Assembly (NCBI RefSeq): GCF_000025625.1
Contig: NC_013922.1
Location: forward strand, 1,984,001 to 2,048,000
Origin: Natrialba magadii ATCC 43099
GTDB taxonomy: Archaea > Halobacteriota > Halobacteria > Halobacteriales > Natrialbaceae
DNA length: 64,000 nt
Direction of reading: 5' to 3'
Shown: piece by piece, positions 18,271-27,285 of the stretch
Layout of the letters: every line of letters begins with the position of its first letter
Numbering within the stretch: position 1 is the stretch's first letter
Notes under the pieces: generated by a model
The model's input: only the letters and a program-made list of their open reading frames with translations
Told to the model about the DNA's origin: nothing
Databases searched by the model: none
Program-made: the position numbers and the translations under genes

Positions 18271-18516
18271 ATGAAAGTCGAGTTCGACGAGGACACCTGT
18301 ATCGGGATGTACCAGTGCGTCGCCGAGTGGGAGGGATTCACGAAAGACAAGTCGAAAGGGAAGGCGATTCTCGAGGACAGCGAGGAGGTCGAAGACGGCG
18401 TTTTCGTTCGCGAGATTCCCGAAGACGCAGAACTGGACGCGAAGTTCGCCGCCCGCACGTGTCCCGTCGATGCCATCAAAATCTACGACGACGATGGCGA
18501 GCAGTTGATTCCCTGA
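18271..18516 (+). CDS. Ferredoxin, single-cluster type
   Basis: An 81-residue acidic ferredoxin starting at ATG 18271. The cluster motif is CIGMYQC plus CPVDAI near the C-terminus, so only three of the four usual cysteines are present: the second position of the CxxCxxC motif is methionine. Families with this change often carry a [3Fe-4S] cluster or a [4Fe-4S] cluster with an external ligand. It is a probable soluble electron carrier; the cytochrome P450 gene 750 bases downstream is a possible but unproven partner. Confidence 0.88.
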   Translation: MKVEFDEDTCIGMYQCVAEWEGFTKDKSKGKAILEDSEEVEDGVFVREIPEDAELDAKFAARTCPVDAIKIYDDDGEQLIP

Positions 18517-18540
18517 TCAGTCGCTCAGTCACCACCGCTT

Positions 18541-19200
18541 CTATCGTTGCACTGCAGCATCGACCAGTTTCGACTCCGCCGTTCGGAGCAACGTCGAGGC
18601 CGCACTCTCCGAGCACTCGAGTTCGGCTGCCACCGTTGCAAGGTCGCCACTCCGTGGCACGTCGTAGTACCCCGCGTTGCGGGCGACCGTGAGCGCCTCG
18701 AACTGTCTGGCAGTGAGCCGACCGGCCAGCGTCTCCGAGCGGCGCTGGTGCTCGCTTATGCGCTCGACCTCGATCTCGACACCGTCCGGCGCTCTTTCGA
18801 GCAGCTGCGACATCGCTTCTGGTTCGCCAAGCACGGTGATGCGGGCGTTTTGTCGCCCCGTGTAGACCATCGGCGGGACGATCACCAGACCGGGGACATC
18901 GAACGTTCCCAGCAGCGTGGCGTCGGCGGCCCGCAGGTCCATCTCGACGTAGCCGTAGAAGGCGTCGTCATCGATGGGTGTCGCATCGTAGCGGTGAACG
19001 GCGTCGAGCTCGTCGGCCAGCGTTCCGAGTGCTCCGACATCACCGACGATTAGCGAGAGAAAGCGAACGGTGCCGGCTTCGGGATCGACCTCCCAGGAGA
19101 GCACCTCCTCGCGCTGGAACGCTGTGAGGCCCTCGGGTCCTGGCAACTGCATCGACGGGGGGAGGCGGAGCGTGAGGTCTGCTGACTGCATACCGGACAT
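18541..19200 (-). CDS. HTH-10 family transcription regulator (Bat-like)
   Basis: A 219-residue haloarchaeal regulator. The C-terminal 60 residues form the HTH-10 domain (LTARQFEALTVARNAGYYDVPRSGDLATVAAELECSESAASTLLRTAE) found in bacterio-opsin activator-like proteins. The N-terminal 140 residues correspond to the associated beta-rich sensor region, here without PAS or GAF domains. It is divergent from the P450 gene (71 bases between starts), and convergent with the ferredoxin gene, so it may control either. Ligand unknown. Confidence 0.88.
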   Translation of the reverse strand: MSGMQSADLTLRLPPSMQLPGPEGLTAFQREEVLSWEVDPEAGTVRFLSLIVGDVGALGTLADELDAVHRYDATPIDDDAFYGYVEMDLRAADATLLGTFDVPGLVIVPPMVYTGRQNARITVLGEPEAMSQLLERAPDGVEIEVERISEHQRRSETLAGRLTARQFEALTVARNAGYYDVPRSGDLATVAAELECSESAASTLLRTAESKLVDAAVQR

Positions 19201-19271
19201 TCTCCTCCACTATATAAAGAAGTTCAGTGCTTCGGGAGATCACCGACGGTTGTACACGTCGAAGAACGAGT

Positions 19272-20849
19272 ATGACCGACCCGCAGTCGACAGCAGACGA
19301 CCGAAGCCCGAGGACAGACGCCGAAGCCGGAACTGAGCCGGCGCGAAACGACGGTGAGACCGGATCGATGCGAGCCACTGCTCGGACACCGCCACCCGGC
19401 CCGCGCGGGCTCCCGCTGATCGACAGCACCCTCACCTTCGTTCGCGAGCCACTCGAGTTCCTCTCCGATCTCAGTACGTACGGCGATGTCGCCGGATACG
19501 AAGCCTTCGGTCGTGAGTTCGTCGCGGTTTCGGATCCCGGGCTCGTCGAGGAGGTCCTGGTTTCCCGCGACGACGAGTTCTGGCGTGGCGAGTTCGAGAA
19601 CGAGTTCAGTGACGCGGTCGCTATCGAGGGGGTGTTCTTCGCGGAAGGCGACCGCTGGCGACGACAGCGTGTGCTCCTCCAGAACGCGTTCACACCGGCC
19701 AGAATACAGTCCTACGCCGACGATATGGTCGACGAGACGACTCGGCTCGTCGAGCGCTGGTCCGACGGCGACGTTGTCGACCTTCGTGAGGCGTCCTCAA
19801 CGTTGACGCTCCGGGCGTTGACCCGGTCTCTGTTCGATCTCGAGTTCGGGGACGACCGTGCTGAGCGCGTGCGACGCTGGGTTCACGCGATGGGTGTGTA
19901 CAACGACACCGAGTTCTTCGGCGTTCGGGCCGTGTTGCCGACGTGGCTCCCCAGCGGGGCCGAACGCGAGTACCGGCGTGCGACGGCCGATGTCGAAGCG
20001 CTCGTCGAGGGTCTGGTCGCCGACCGCCGCCAGTCGGGTACAGACGGCGACGACCTGCTCTCGCTGCTCGCGACGGGTGCGTATCCCGACGGTTCGAGAC
20101 CATCGGCCGAGGAGATTACTGACCAGCTCCTGCTCTTCTTGCTTGCTGGGCACGAAACGACTGCGACTGCGCTGACGTACGCCTGCTGGCTGCTGGCTGG
20201 GGACGACGCTGATGTAGATGTCGACGCTGATATCGATGCCGATGCCGACGCTGGTGCCGATTTCGACGTTGATGTCGATGGTGGTGCCGACGCTGATGCC
20301 GATTTCGACACCGCCAGCGTTCGCTCACAGCTCGAACGGGAGGTCGACGCGGTCTGTGGCGATCGAAACCCGACGTTCACGGACCTCCCGGAGCTCTCCG
20401 TCACCGAGGCTGTCAGCCGCGAGGCGCTGCGTCTCTACCCGCCGCTGCCGTTCCTCCAGCGCGAACCTCACGAAAGCACTGCGGTCGGCGGCTACCGAAT
20501 CGACCCGGGAACGACAGTCCAGCTCAATATGTACGGAATCCACCGGGACGACCGGTGGTGGTCCGAGCCAGACGCGTTCCGTCCGGCTCGCTGGCTCTCC
20601 GCCGACGAGGACGGGCGACCCGTGCTCGATGCTCGTACTGATACTAACCGTCCCGAGTACGCCTACTTCCCCTTCGGTGGCGGCCCACGCCACTGTATCG
20701 GGATGCGGTTCGCGATGACCGAACTCCAGCTCTCGCTGGCGACGTTGGTCCAACACGCTGATTTTGACCGAATTACGGAGTCGATCGATCCTTCGTTCAA
20801 GGTATCACTCGATCCCGGACCGGTCGAGATGCGGGTCCGAAAACGGTAG
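19272..20849 (+). CDS. Cytochrome P450
   Basis: A 525-residue soluble P450. Hallmarks in order: oxygen-binding I-helix LLAGHETTATALTYACW, ExxR in SREALRLYPPLPF, and the heme-thiolate loop FPFGGGPRHCIGMRFAMTE with the axial cysteine. The N-terminus (ATG 19272) is a disordered acidic stretch without a membrane anchor. Unusual: just after the I-helix there is a 35-residue insert of alternating Asp/Ala/Val/Gly (encoded by gatgtcgac-like hexamers at 20208-20310) that most P450s lack. Redox partner may be the nearby ferredoxin. Substrate unknown. Confidence 0.93.
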   Translation: MTDPQSTADDRSPRTDAEAGTEPARNDGETGSMRATARTPPPGPRGLPLIDSTLTFVREPLEFLSDLSTYGDVAGYEAFGREFVAVSDPGLVEEVLVSRDDEFWRGEFENEFSDAVAIEGVFFAEGDRWRRQRVLLQNAFTPARIQSYADDMVDETTRLVERWSDGDVVDLREASSTLTLRALTRSLFDLEFGDDRAERVRRWVHAMGVYNDTEFFGVRAVLPTWLPSGAEREYRRATADVEALVEGLVADRRQSGTDGDDLLSLLATGAYPDGSRPSAEEITDQLLLFLLAGHETTATALTYACWLLAGDDADVDVDADIDADADAGADFDVDVDGGADADADFDTASVRSQLEREVDAVCGDRNPTFTDLPELSVTEAVSREALRLYPPLPFLQREPHESTAVGGYRIDPGTTVQLNMYGIHRDDRWWSEPDAFRPARWLSADEDGRPVLDARTDTNRPEYAYFPFGGGPRHCIGMRFAMTELQLSLATLVQHADFDRITESIDPSFKVSLDPGPVEMRVRKR

Positions 20850-20865
20850 GCTGCGTTCCCCTTCG

Positions 20866-21540
20866 TTACCGGTGGGCGAGCTGCCTCACTCCGTACAAAT
20901 CCTCGACCTCGTACGTCGGTTCGACTCCCAGCTCGACCTCGTGACAGTGGGGCCGGCGAACGAAGACGGACTCGAGTCCCGCTCGTTCTGCAGCGAGGAT
21001 ATCGCTCTCGCTGTCGCCGATGTAGAGTGCTGACTCGGCGGAGACGGACAGATCGTCCAGTGCCCGATCGAGGTAGTGCGTGTTCGGTTTCTTCAGTTGA
21101 AGGCTCTCGATGGTCATCTCGCGACCGTAGTAGGTGTCGAAGAACGGGCCGAGTTCGAAGTGCTCTAAGACAAACTCGATGGTGCTGTGGTGGTTGTTGC
21201 TCACGACGCCGCAGTTCACCTCCATTGGAAGGCCGGAAAGCGCGGCGACGTCGTCGTATTGCGTTCGGGTTCCGTTTCTGAACTCGACCAGTTGGGAATC
21301 CTCGTCGTGTCGCTCGCGCGCGGCCCAGAACGTCGCTGGCTCGAGGTCGTACGCCGAGCAAATCTCCTGAAGCGTCTCGGTCGTCACGCCGCCCACAATA
21401 GCGTCGACGTGCTGGCGGTCCGGGTCCTCGACGCCGACCGCACGAAAGGCGGCCCGCGTGGCGTTCGTCTGGGTTTCCACCGGCGGCGGTTCGACGAGCA
21501 CACCGTCGCTGTCGAAGAGCACGGCGTCGTATGCTGTCAC
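20866..21540 (-). CDS. HAD-superfamily hydrolase
   Basis: A 224-residue HAD hydrolase with the four motifs: FDSDGVLV (nucleophile and acid/base Asp), VVSNNHHS (motif II), the lysine in LQLKKPN (motif III) and IGDSESDILAAERAG (motif IV). The helical cap follows motif I, as in phosphoglycolate phosphatase or beta-phosphoglucomutase relatives. Natural substrate unknown. It is convergent with the P450 gene (16 bases between stops). Confidence 0.9.
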   Translation of the reverse strand: MTAYDAVLFDSDGVLVEPPPVETQTNATRAAFRAVGVEDPDRQHVDAIVGGVTTETLQEICSAYDLEPATFWAARERHDEDSQLVEFRNGTRTQYDDVAALSGLPMEVNCGVVSNNHHSTIEFVLEHFELGPFFDTYYGREMTIESLQLKKPNTHYLDRALDDLSVSAESALYIGDSESDILAAERAGLESVFVRRPHCHEVELGVEPTYEVEDLYGVRQLAHR

Positions 21541-21699
21541 GCGCTAGTGGTATTCTAAACGGGTAGGTTACCGTTTCGGTCGGGAAGCCGAACGCGGTGA
21601 GAAAATCGGTCGCGGTTGCCCGTGGTCCGATCCAACTGATCCGAATCGAGGGCAGTTCGCAATTCTCGCAGCTCTACAGATCTCGCTGTACTGCGCCGA

Positions 21700-22614
21700 T
21701 CAGGCGATCTTGTCGTACTGGTCCGAGAGCTTCTCGGCGGCCTCGCCGAGCTGGTTGCGCTCGTACTCCGTGAGATCCCACTCGACGACTTCCTCGACGC
21801 CGTTCGAGCCGAGTTTGACGGGCACGCCGAAGGCAGTGTCCTCGTGGCCGAACTCGCCCTCGAGTGTGACGCTCGCGGGCAGCACTTCGCCGGTGTCGCG
21901 GAGGATGGCCTCGACCATGTGGCCGACGCCGGTCGCTGGTCCCCACTCCGTCGCGCCCTTCTTCTCGATGACGTTCATCGCGGAGGTCTGGAGCTCTTCG
22001 AGGAGTTCGTCCTTCTCGTCGTCAGTGAACTCGAGATCCTGGCCGTTGACGCGGACCTTCGAGAAGACCGGGACCTGCGCGTCGCCGTGCTCGCCAAGGA
22101 TCGTCGCCTCGACGTTCTGGACGGGAACGTCGTAGCGCTGGGAGATCACGTAGCGGAAGCGGGCGGAGTCGAGTCGCCCGCCGAAGCCGATCACCTTGTC
22201 GCGTGCGCGGTTGCCCGCCTCGTAGAGGTGGCGGTTGAGCAGGTCGACCGGGTTCGAGGTTGTGACGGTGATGAAGTCGTCGTTGTACTCCGCGATCGAG
22301 GAGCCGATGTCCTCCATGATCGGCGCGTTGTCGCCCGCGAGGTCGATTCGCGTCTGTCCAGGCTGGCGCGGGATGCCGGCCGTGATGACGACGACGTCCG
22401 AGCCCTCGGTGGCCTCGTAGCCGCCCTGACGGATCGTAGTGTTCGAGTCGTAGGCTGCGCCGTGGTTCGCGTCGGCGGCCTGACCGATCGTGTCGTCTTC
22501 CTTGTCCGGGATGTCGACGAAGACGAGTTCGTCTGCGATGTCCCGAAGCGCGATGTTGTACCCTGCGGCGGCCCCGACCGTTCCGGCCGCGCCGACCACG
22601 CTAACTTTCGTCAT
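21700..22614 (-). CDS. mdh: Malate dehydrogenase, LDH-like
   Basis: A 304-residue NAD(P)-dependent malate dehydrogenase of the lactate/malate family. The Rossmann loop is [14 protein letters not shown], the substrate-specificity loop is [13 protein letters not shown] where Arg83 indicates malate rather than lactate, TSNPVDLL is conserved, and the catalytic histidine is in [13 protein letters not shown]. It catalyses oxaloacetate/malate interconversion in the citric acid cycle. The acidic surface is typical of halophilic tetrameric enzymes. An AT-rich gatttaacgc lies about 30-40 bases upstream on the minus strand. Confidence 0.96.
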   Translation of the reverse strand: MTKVSVVGAAGTVGAAAGYNIALRDIADELVFVDIPDKEDDTIGQAADANHGAAYDSNTTIRQGGYEATEGSDVVVITAGIPRQPGQTRIDLAGDNAPIMEDIGSSIAEYNDDFITVTTSNPVDLLNRHLYEAGNRARDKVIGFGGRLDSARFRYVISQRYDVPVQNVEATILGEHGDAQVPVFSKVRVNGQDLEFTDDEKDELLEELQTSAMNVIEKKGATEWGPATGVGHMVEAILRDTGEVLPASVTLEGEFGHEDTAFGVPVKLGSNGVEEVVEWDLTEYERNQLGEAAEKLSDQYDKIA

Positions 22615-22788
22615 ACCACGTAACGATCCGCTTGCCCTTGCGTTAAATCCGTCGAATCCCGCTCTTCTCGCACGATATGACGATATTTCTATCGACGACT
22701 GTCGAACCCTTGCCGTTGGTTCTTTTCCACATCACGCAGCACAGCCACGTCCCGAACCGATATGAGCCAGCGCCGCCGTCTCACCCAT

Positions 22789-23238
22789 ATGCGAGTGAGC
22801 GTCATCGGCGGCGGAACGATCACGAACGACGAAGCCGACCGCGCCGAGGCAGTCGGCCGCGAACTCGGTCGGCGCGGCCACACGGTCGTCTGTGGCGGTC
22901 TCGGTGGAACGATGGAGGCCGTCTGCCGCGGTGCAAAGGACGCGGGCGGAACCACCATCGGCATCCTCCCGGGCGATCGCCGGGCCGCCGCAAACGAGCA
23001 CGTCGACATCCCAATCGCAACCGGCCTCGCCCACGCCCGGAACGCGCTCGTTCCGATGAACGGTGATGCAGTCATCGCGCTCTCCGGCGGCGTCGGCACG
23101 CTCTCCGAGATCGGGTTTGCTGGCATCTACGACCGTCCTATTGTGGGTCTCGAAACCCACGCCATCGCCGGCGTTGAGATCGAGACCGTCGAGACACCCA
23201 CGGCCGCCGTCGATGCCGTGGAGGCGGCACTCGAGTAG
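22789..23238 (+). CDS. TIGR00725-like Rossmann-fold nucleotide-binding protein
   Basis: A 149-residue protein (158 if the ATG at 22762 is used) related to the LOG/lysine-decarboxylase-like fold: MRVSVIGGGTI opens the fold, VVCGGLGGTMEAVCRGAKDAGGTTIGILPG is the middle nucleotide loop and ALSGGVGTLSEIG gives the conserved GGxGTxxE motif. Relatives bind nucleotides, and some are phosphoribohydrolases; no activity is assigned to this small group. It is divergent from mdh. Confidence 0.87.
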   Translation: MRVSVIGGGTITNDEADRAEAVGRELGRRGHTVVCGGLGGTMEAVCRGAKDAGGTTIGILPGDRRAAANEHVDIPIATGLAHARNALVPMNGDAVIALSGGVGTLSEIGFAGIYDRPIVGLETHAIAGVEIETVETPTAAVDAVEAALE

Positions 23239-23349
23239 CCCTGTCGCGACCTGATTCCTGGCTCGTTGTAGGACAGGCACCATCGGTACTCGGCATCGCT
23301 GCCAGACCGAATCGGTACCGGCTTTGTGTATCCTCTCCTCGGCTCACCT

Positions 23350-23790
23350 ATGACTGATTCGAGCACCGCCGACGCCACTGCTGATTCGTACACCATTCGC
23401 GAGGAACTCCCTGATCCCGAGACGTTCGCCGCACTGCGCGACGCCGCCGACATGCCGCCACGCTCGCCCGAAGGTATCGAACAGGGGCTCCCCAACTCCG
23501 TCTACGGCGTGATCGTCGTCCACGAACCGACGGGCGAAACGGTCGGCATGGGTCGCATCGTCGGCGACGGCGGCACCGTCTACCAGATTTCAGATATGGT
23601 CGTCCACCCAGACCATCAACGCCAGGGACTTGGCACGCGAATTATGACCCAGCTCGAGTCCTATCTCGAGTCGGAAGCGCCGCCGCAGGCGTACGTCAAC
23701 CTCATAGCCGACGTTGACGGCTTCTACGAGTCGTTCGGCTACGAGGAGACGCAACCGGCGTCGAAGGGGATGTACCGGCGGATCGAGTGA
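23350..23790 (+). CDS. GNAT-family N-acetyltransferase
   Basis: A 146-residue protein with a GNAT fold: GETVGMGRIVGDGGTVYQISDMVVHPDHQ precedes the acetyl-CoA loop RQGLGTRIM, and the C-terminal YVNLIADVDGFYESFGYEETQPASKGMYRRIE is typical of a subgroup of small cytosolic acetyltransferases. ATG at 23350 is chosen over an upstream in-frame start at 23326. Substrate unknown. Confidence 0.9.
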   Translation: MTDSSTADATADSYTIREELPDPETFAALRDAADMPPRSPEGIEQGLPNSVYGVIVVHEPTGETVGMGRIVGDGGTVYQISDMVVHPDHQRQGLGTRIMTQLESYLESEAPPQAYVNLIADVDGFYESFGYEETQPASKGMYRRIE

Positions 23791-23847
23791 CGGTTCGTCG
23801 AGTCCGCCTTCGCAGCTTTTTCGACGGATGCCACCGTTCTGGTGGGT

Positions 23848-24618
23848 ATGAGCGACTTCGATAAGGAGGCCGAGCGCGAGAAGCTTCGGGAGAAGTACGA
23901 GCGCGACAAGGAAGAGCGACAGGCGACCCAGCGCATGAGCGACCTGCTGCTCAAGGGGGCGACGATGACGAACTCCCACTGTGGCACCTGTGGGGACCCG
24001 CTGTTTCAGGAGAGCGGGACGACGTTCTGTCCAAGCTGTCACGGGAGTCCGGACGCTGTGCAGGGGACCGGGCTGGAGGCGGACGCGGCTGACGCGGATG
24101 CAGCCGACGATGCTGCGCCCGAAGAGACTGCGCCCGAGGCCGGGACTGGGGCCGAGACCGCCACAGACGAGCGAAACGCCGCCGCGGACTCGTCCGAGAT
24201 GGCCGACCGCGCCGACACCGACGCGCCAAGAGATCCCAAAGTCACGTCTCAGCCGTCGGATGAGACTGATTCGGACCGTACGGATGCAGACCGGTCACGG
24301 CCAACGTCGGGGTCGTACTCTCAGTCTCAGCCGCAGACTCAGTCTCAGTCTCAGCCTCAGAGTCGGACCCAGACCCAGAACCAGACCAAGGCCCACCCAC
24401 AGTCACCACCTCGCCGCGACGAGCCAACACCTGCCAGCAGCGTCGACACGAACGCCACTGATAGCAGCGCCGGCGACCGCTCCGCTGCTCGCGACTCGCT
24501 GACGCGTGCACTCGAGAAGTTCGCCGCCGAGGCAGCGGCTACCGACGACCCGCGGTACGCGAAAGAGTGTCTCGAGGCAGCCCGTGAAGCGAGCGAGGCG
24601 CTAGAGTCGCTTCGCTGA
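23848..24618 (+). CDS. Sjogren's syndrome/scleroderma autoantigen 1-like zinc protein
   Basis: A 256-residue protein. Residues 1-25 are a charged helix, 26-36 are MSDLLLKGATM and residues about 42-66 form the zinc ribbon CGTCGDPLFQESGTTFCPSC, a combination characteristic of archaeal homologues of autoantigen p27 (SSSCA1). A long acidic and then Ser/Gln/Pro low-complexity region (including SQSQPQTQSQSQPQS) links to a C-terminal helical hairpin (LTRALEKFAAEAAA... YAKECLEAAREASEALESL). The role in archaea is unknown. ATG at 23848 is preferred over a GTG two codons upstream. Confidence 0.87.
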   Translation: MSDFDKEAEREKLREKYERDKEERQATQRMSDLLLKGATMTNSHCGTCGDPLFQESGTTFCPSCHGSPDAVQGTGLEADAADADAADDAAPEETAPEAGTGAETATDERNAAADSSEMADRADTDAPRDPKVTSQPSDETDSDRTDADRSRPTSGSYSQSQPQTQSQSQPQSRTQTQNQTKAHPQSPPRRDEPTPASSVDTNATDSSAGDRSAARDSLTRALEKFAAEAAATDDPRYAKECLEAAREASEALESLR

Positions 24619-24671
24619 GTTCGCCCGTCGTCGCTGTCGCGATTGCTGACGTTGCCGACCACCGGTGGCGA

Positions 24672-26801
24672 TCAGGAGAACCGGAGGAACTGCCGGTCGT
24701 CCGTTTGCTCTGCCACCGCCGGATACAGTATCACGAAGTTCCCCTCGGTGAGCCGCGCGATTCGCGCTGGCAGTGTCTGGAGCTCCGGATGCCATCCCGT
24801 GTCTGTCCGGCGAGAGCTCAGACAGATGATCAGGTCGCCCGCCTCACCTGCGCTGCGAAGCGGTTGGGTCAGGTCATCCCAGTCCGCGACCGTGTCGAAC
24901 TCGACTGGCTGCTCCGGTGCAATGGCCTCCATCAGCCGTTCGAACTGCGGCGACTCCTCGCCAACCATAACGCCGTGGATCGGCGCTCCCGTCTGCTCGG
25001 CGACGAGAGCCACCGTGTGCAGCGCTTCGGCGATCCCGTCGTTGCGAGCCACGTTCGGCGGGAGCACGAGCACGATCCGCTGTGTCGTATTGAGACGGTC
25101 GCGAATCCGCGCCACGAGCGCGAGCTGCGTCGTTCGCCGGAGCACTTGATCGATCACGTGACCGAACACCCGCTGCGTCCGCGCTCGAGCCCCATCCCAG
25201 CCGATCACCAGCGTCGTGATGCGATTGTCGAGCACCGAGCCGACGATCCCCGAAGCGATATTGTGGTTTACGCGAGTGTGCGTCTCGAGTGGCACCTCTG
25301 CAGCCGCGGTTTCGTCTGCTAGCGTTTCGAGCCGCGTCTCCGCATCACCGACTGCAGCGGCGGTCTGCGTGACCGTCTCGGGACGGACGACGGTGACCGC
25401 GTGGATCGGTTCGTCGGCTCGCTCGTCGCGAATCGCCATCGCGAGTCCGAGCAGTGAGCGGGGGTCTCTCGAGTCGTGTGCCGCCGGGACGAGAATTCGC
25501 TGTGGGGCCGTCGCCGGGTCGTACGGTTCACGCTCGCGCGCACGAGCAATCTCTGCACCAGTTCGCTGGACGAGCGTGGGGCTGAACAGGCTGACGACGA
25601 GGATCATCACCACGACGCCGTTGATCATGTGCTGGCCGAATCCGTCGACGCCGGCGTCGAACCCGATCTGGACGATCGCAAGCGCCGCCGCGGCCTGGCC
25701 GACGGAGAGGCCGAACATGCTGTAGACCTCGTTGCGGTCGTAGTCGTACAGTCGACCGGTCGCCCACGCGGCGAGGTACTTCGTAGTGACGACCATCCCG
25801 AGCAGCGAGCCAGCGATGAGGAGCGTTTCGGTCCCCTCGAAGAAGACCCGTGCATCGACGAGCATGCCGACTGACAACAGAAAGAACGGGATGAATAGCG
25901 CGTTGCCGACGAACTCGATGCGGTTCATCAGCGGCCCAGTTTCGGGAATGAGGCGATTGAGCGCCAATCCGGCGAGGAACGCGCCGATAATGTGCTCGAC
26001 GCCGACGAGTTCGGCGAGGATTGCACAACCGAACAGGACGGCGAGGACGAACAGGTATTCGAAGTAGCTCTCCTCGCTATGAATGCGAAAGAACCAGCGC
26101 CCGAGCCGTGGCACGACGAGCCAGACGCCGACGAAGAACACGGCGAGCCCGGCCGTCAACTGCACCCAGAACGCGGCGTCTAGGTCGCCGCCGACTGCGG
26201 CGATCACGATCGCAAGCACGAGCAGCGCGAGGGTGTCGGTCAGGATCGTTCCGCCGATGGTCGCAGTAATGGCCTCGTTTTTCGCGATGCCGAGCTGGGT
26301 GACGACCGGATACGCGAGCAGCGTGTGTGAGGAAAAGATCGCCGCGAACAGCGACGCGGCGGCAACGGACAGGTCAAGCACTGCGACGCCGACCACAGTG
26401 CCTACAACCTGTGGAATCGTGAACGAGAGCAGTCCGAAGACGATACTTCGGTCTCTGTACGCGACGAACTGCGTGAGGTTGATCTCGAGTCCGGCGATGA
26501 ATAGCAAGTAGATCAGGCCAACCTCGCCGAGCACCTGGATCGTCTCGCCGCGCTCGAGGAGGTGGAGCCCGTTCGGGCCGATTACCGCGCCGACGAGTAT
26601 GATGCCGACGATGCCCGGCAGCCGATATCGTTTGAGGACCAGCGGTGCGATCAGGAAAATCGTCACTGCGAGCCCGAAGATCGCAACGGGGTCGTCGAAC
26701 GGAAGGGTCAACGCTACGGAACCCTCGAGTAACCACGTCAGCGGTAACTCCGCGCTGAGCGGCGACGTTGTCGACAAGCTGTCTGATCCGGCGAGTGACA
26801 C
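24672..26801 (-). CDS. CPA2-family cation:proton antiporter with Usp-like domains
   Basis: A 709-residue membrane protein. Residues about 30-430 contain roughly twelve hydrophobic segments of the Kef/Nha-type exchanger fold, with [28 protein letters not shown] and [17 protein letters not shown]. The cytoplasmic C-terminal 270 residues contain two universal-stress-protein-like domains ([43 protein letters not shown]), a regulatory arrangement seen in halophile exchangers. It probably exchanges sodium or potassium for protons. The start is a GTG at 26801; a shorter start at an internal residue cannot be ruled out. Confidence 0.88.
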   Translation of the reverse strand: MSLAGSDSLSTTSPLSAELPLTWLLEGSVALTLPFDDPVAIFGLAVTIFLIAPLVLKRYRLPGIVGIILVGAVIGPNGLHLLERGETIQVLGEVGLIYLLFIAGLEINLTQFVAYRDRSIVFGLLSFTIPQVVGTVVGVAVLDLSVAAASLFAAIFSSHTLLAYPVVTQLGIAKNEAITATIGGTILTDTLALLVLAIVIAAVGGDLDAAFWVQLTAGLAVFFVGVWLVVPRLGRWFFRIHSEESYFEYLFVLAVLFGCAILAELVGVEHIIGAFLAGLALNRLIPETGPLMNRIEFVGNALFIPFFLLSVGMLVDARVFFEGTETLLIAGSLLGMVVTTKYLAAWATGRLYDYDRNEVYSMFGLSVGQAAAALAIVQIGFDAGVDGFGQHMINGVVVMILVVSLFSPTLVQRTGAEIARAREREPYDPATAPQRILVPAAHDSRDPRSLLGLAMAIRDERADEPIHAVTVVRPETVTQTAAAVGDAETRLETLADETAAAEVPLETHTRVNHNIASGIVGSVLDNRITTLVIGWDGARARTQRVFGHVIDQVLRRTTQLALVARIRDRLNTTQRIVLVLPPNVARNDGIAEALHTVALVAEQTGAPIHGVMVGEESPQFERLMEAIAPEQPVEFDTVADWDDLTQPLRSAGEAGDLIICLSSRRTDTGWHPELQTLPARIARLTEGNFVILYPAVAEQTDDRQFLRFS

Positions 26802-26917
26802 TGGCTGCTGTTATCGTCTACGGCAGGGCCTGTAACGGGTTCGCGTGCATATGCCCGCTGCCTGCTTTCAGACCGAACAATAACTGTGGCTACCGAGCAC
26901 TCACAATCAACACCGCA

Positions 26918-27003
26918 CTATAGTAACAACTGCAACTAGTTACACACTGCTCGCCGAGCAGGCTGGCGATCAGGTGTGCAGTGGCTTGCAGTGGCTACTA
27001 TAG
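26918..27003. mobile_element. Palindromic element, family 2, compact copy A
   Basis: An 86-base element with 18-base imperfect terminal inverted repeats CTATAGTAACAACTGCAA and TTGCAGTGGCTACTATAG and an internal GC-rich hairpin (ctgctcgccgagcag). Its reverse complement is about 97% identical to the element at 36354-36439. It has no coding capacity and is a candidate MITE. Confidence 0.85.
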
Positions 27004-27041
27004 TTGAGCAGTATGCGCAATTTCCTCCTGATACGGTACCG

Positions 27042-27066
27042 ACCACGGCTAAAGCCGTAGGTTTCC
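27042..27066. other. Hairpin resembling an IS200/IS605-type element end
   Basis: The sequence accacggctaaagccgtagg contains a short stem (acggc/gccgt) with a taaa loop followed by tttcc. Very similar hairpins are found at the ends of haloarchaeal IS200/IS605/IS1341-group elements. No transposase is next to it, so at most it is a solo relic. Confidence 0.35.
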
Positions 27067-27155
27067 GCGCTGCTCCTGTATGAACTGCACGGGGTCGGCA
27101 CAGAGACTGCAGCCCCCGTCAGAGAGGCAGGTTGGCGCATCGCTCGGACTCCCGT

Positions 27156-27232
27156 CGGTCATCGGTCATCGGTCATCGGTCATCGGTCATCGGTCATCGG
27201 TCATCGGTCATCGGTCATCGGTCATCGGTCAC
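27156..27232. repeat. 7-base tandem repeat CGGTCAT, ten perfect copies
   Basis: Ten exact head-to-tail copies of CGGTCAT (27156-27225) followed by one variant copy CGGTCAC. It lies between the antiporter gene and the 3' end of the HTTM gene and is a simple microsatellite likely to vary by slippage. Confidence 0.95.
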
Positions 27233-27285
27233 ACCCATGTAGCCTCGCCAATTCGGGGTTCCAGTGTTGACAGCGTGCTTCGCCC

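Noticed and set aside
27156-27232. CRISPR array or operator array
   Set aside because: The 7-base units have no spacers and no flanking regulatory gene; it is a microsatellite.
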